NCBI RefSeq assembly: GCF_000526635.1
Contig: NZ_JAGL01000013.1
Location: 1-64,000 of the forward strand
Length of the DNA stretch: 64,000 nucleotides
From: Aminobacter sp. J41
Lineage (GTDB): Bacteria; Pseudomonadota; Alphaproteobacteria; Rhizobiales; Rhizobiaceae
Direction: 5' to 3'
The translations under genes and the position numbers were made by a program. Shown in pieces: positions 63,387 through 64,000 of the stretch (within the stretch, counting starts at the first letter, position 1; each line of letters opens with the position of its first letter). The notes under the pieces are model-generated. The model saw only the letters and a program-made list of their open reading frames with translations. It ran no database searches and was not told where the DNA came from.

Positions 63387-64000
63387 CCCGGTCCCGCCCC
63401 GTTCCGTGTCAGTGCCTCGAGGGTGATGCGCCCGAGCAGGTCGCCGTTCCCGTCAGCGACGGGAAGGCTGGAAGCCCCATGCCACAGCATCTCGGCAAGG
63501 GCGTCACGCAGCGACAAATCGCTGCAAACGGCCGGGCCCTCCGCAGGGCCGGCTTCCATGATGTCGGCGACGCGGCTGAAGGAGAGCAGCCGGAACGGCC
63601 GCTCGGCCTTGCCGACAAGGGATTCGACGAAAGCGCTCGCAGGATACCGCAGAACTTCCGCGGGATCGGCGTACTGGATCAGCTTGCCCGCATCCATGAC
63701 TGCGATGCGGTTGCCCAGCGCAAGTGCCTCCTCCATGTCGTGCGTCACCATGACAATCGTGGTGCCGAGCCGCTTCTGGATCGCCAGAAGGTCTTCCCGC
63801 GCCTTATTGCGGATGATCGGGTCGAGGGCGCCGAAGGGCTCGTCCATCAGGAGAATGTTGGGTTGCGCGGCAAGAGCGCGGCCGACACCCACGCGCTGCT
63901 GCTGGCCGCCTGAGAGCTCGTGCGGATAGCGCGGGCCGTAGACTTCGGGCTCAAGCTGAAACAGCAACAGCAGTTCATCGACGCGTGCCTTGATGCGTCG
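63383..64000 (-). CDS. Osmoprotectant ABC transporter ATP-binding protein, 3' part (5' end beyond the window)
   Basis: The frame enters from the right edge and encodes the last 205 residues of an OpuA/OpuC-type ATPase with a CBS-domain tail. HELSGGQQQRVGVGRAL is the signature, LLMDEPFGALDPIIR the Walker B, and MVTHDMEEALALGNRIAVMD the H-loop. Residues after about 125 look like a CBS-like domain (PVADGNGDLLGRITLEAL). It opens the operon with the permease at 63386. Walker A lies outside the window. Confidence 0.9.
   Translation of the reverse strand, partial: RRIKARVDELLLLFQLEPEVYGPRYPHELSGGQQQRVGVGRALAAQPNILLMDEPFGALDPIIRNKAREDLLAIQKRLGTTIVMVTHDMEEALALGNRIAVMDAGKLIQYADPAEVLRYPASAFVESLVGKAERPFRLLSFSRVADIMEAGPAEGPAVCSDLSLRDALAEMLWHGASSLPVADGNGDLLGRITLEALTRNGAGPG

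Overview
This is a chromosomal-looking, high-GC (about 62% by eye) window. The gene content suggests an alphaproteobacterium of the order Hyphomicrobiales (Rhizobiales), perhaps Phyllobacteriaceae or Rhizobiaceae. Supporting signs are the many ABC and TRAP uptake systems, a urtABCDE operon with a sigma-54 promoter, a rhizobial-type fused class II aldolase/short-chain dehydrogenase, a rhizobial-type PyrE and ugpBAEC. The genus cannot be fixed from the sequence alone. No rRNA, tRNA or CRISPR array was found.

Layout. 1-242: 3' end of an IS3-family transposase. 334-886: a Pycsar-type membrane effector gene (PycTM/DUF5706-like) broken by one extra G in a G7 run, with no cyclase beside it. 893-6540 (minus): urtABCDE urea transporter behind a near-perfect sigma-54 promoter. 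7027-7983: SRPBCC and VOC proteins. 8004-17344: a sugar salvage locus made of a fused aldolase/dehydrogenase, a SorC regulator, a ribose-type ABC transporter, mtnK and mtnA. It is best read as uptake and breakdown of 5-methylthioribose or 5-deoxyribose to dihydroxyacetone phosphate plus a small aldehyde. 17476-19979: a 44-residue membrane peptide and a PQQ-dependent glucose dehydrogenase. 20014-31086 (minus): one long operon in the order pxpA, fused pxpBC, biotin carboxylase/BCCP, fused dppDF-type ATPase, dppA, dppB, dppC and an M14 peptidase, with a GntR regulator divergent at 31318.

32016-40302: an XRE regulator divergent from dctP-dctQ-dctM, pyrK-like, class 1B pyrD-like, an M20 ureido hydrolase, pyrE and a small unknown gene. 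Together these look like an orotate, dihydroorotate or N-carbamoylaspartate uptake, catabolism and salvage system. pyrE is preceded by a 43-codon leader ORF that runs through an intrinsic terminator, as in pyrBI-type attenuators. 40379-47597: a FUSC family protein, an MHS-type MFS symporter, a LysR regulator, an aminotransferase, a carboxymuconolactone decarboxylase-like protein and small ORFs. 47752-50820: a three-gene ABC-2 system with a NEW3-domain lipid-side or periplasmic partner. 50826-51682: a RES/ParS (MbcTA-like) toxin-antitoxin pair whose promoter lies inside a 19-bp perfect inverted repeat. 51787-56061: ugpBAEC. 56378-59309: a MacAB/LolCD-like tripartite exporter. 59502-62672: phosphohexomutase and an O-antigen polymerase/ligase-like membrane protein (surface polysaccharide). 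62649-64000: an OpuB/OsmU-type osmoprotectant ABC permease and a truncated ATPase.

A repeated design in the uptake operons is a strong stem-loop just after the binding-protein gene (urtA, dppA, dctP, ugpB), which probably sets a higher level of binding protein than of membrane subunits.
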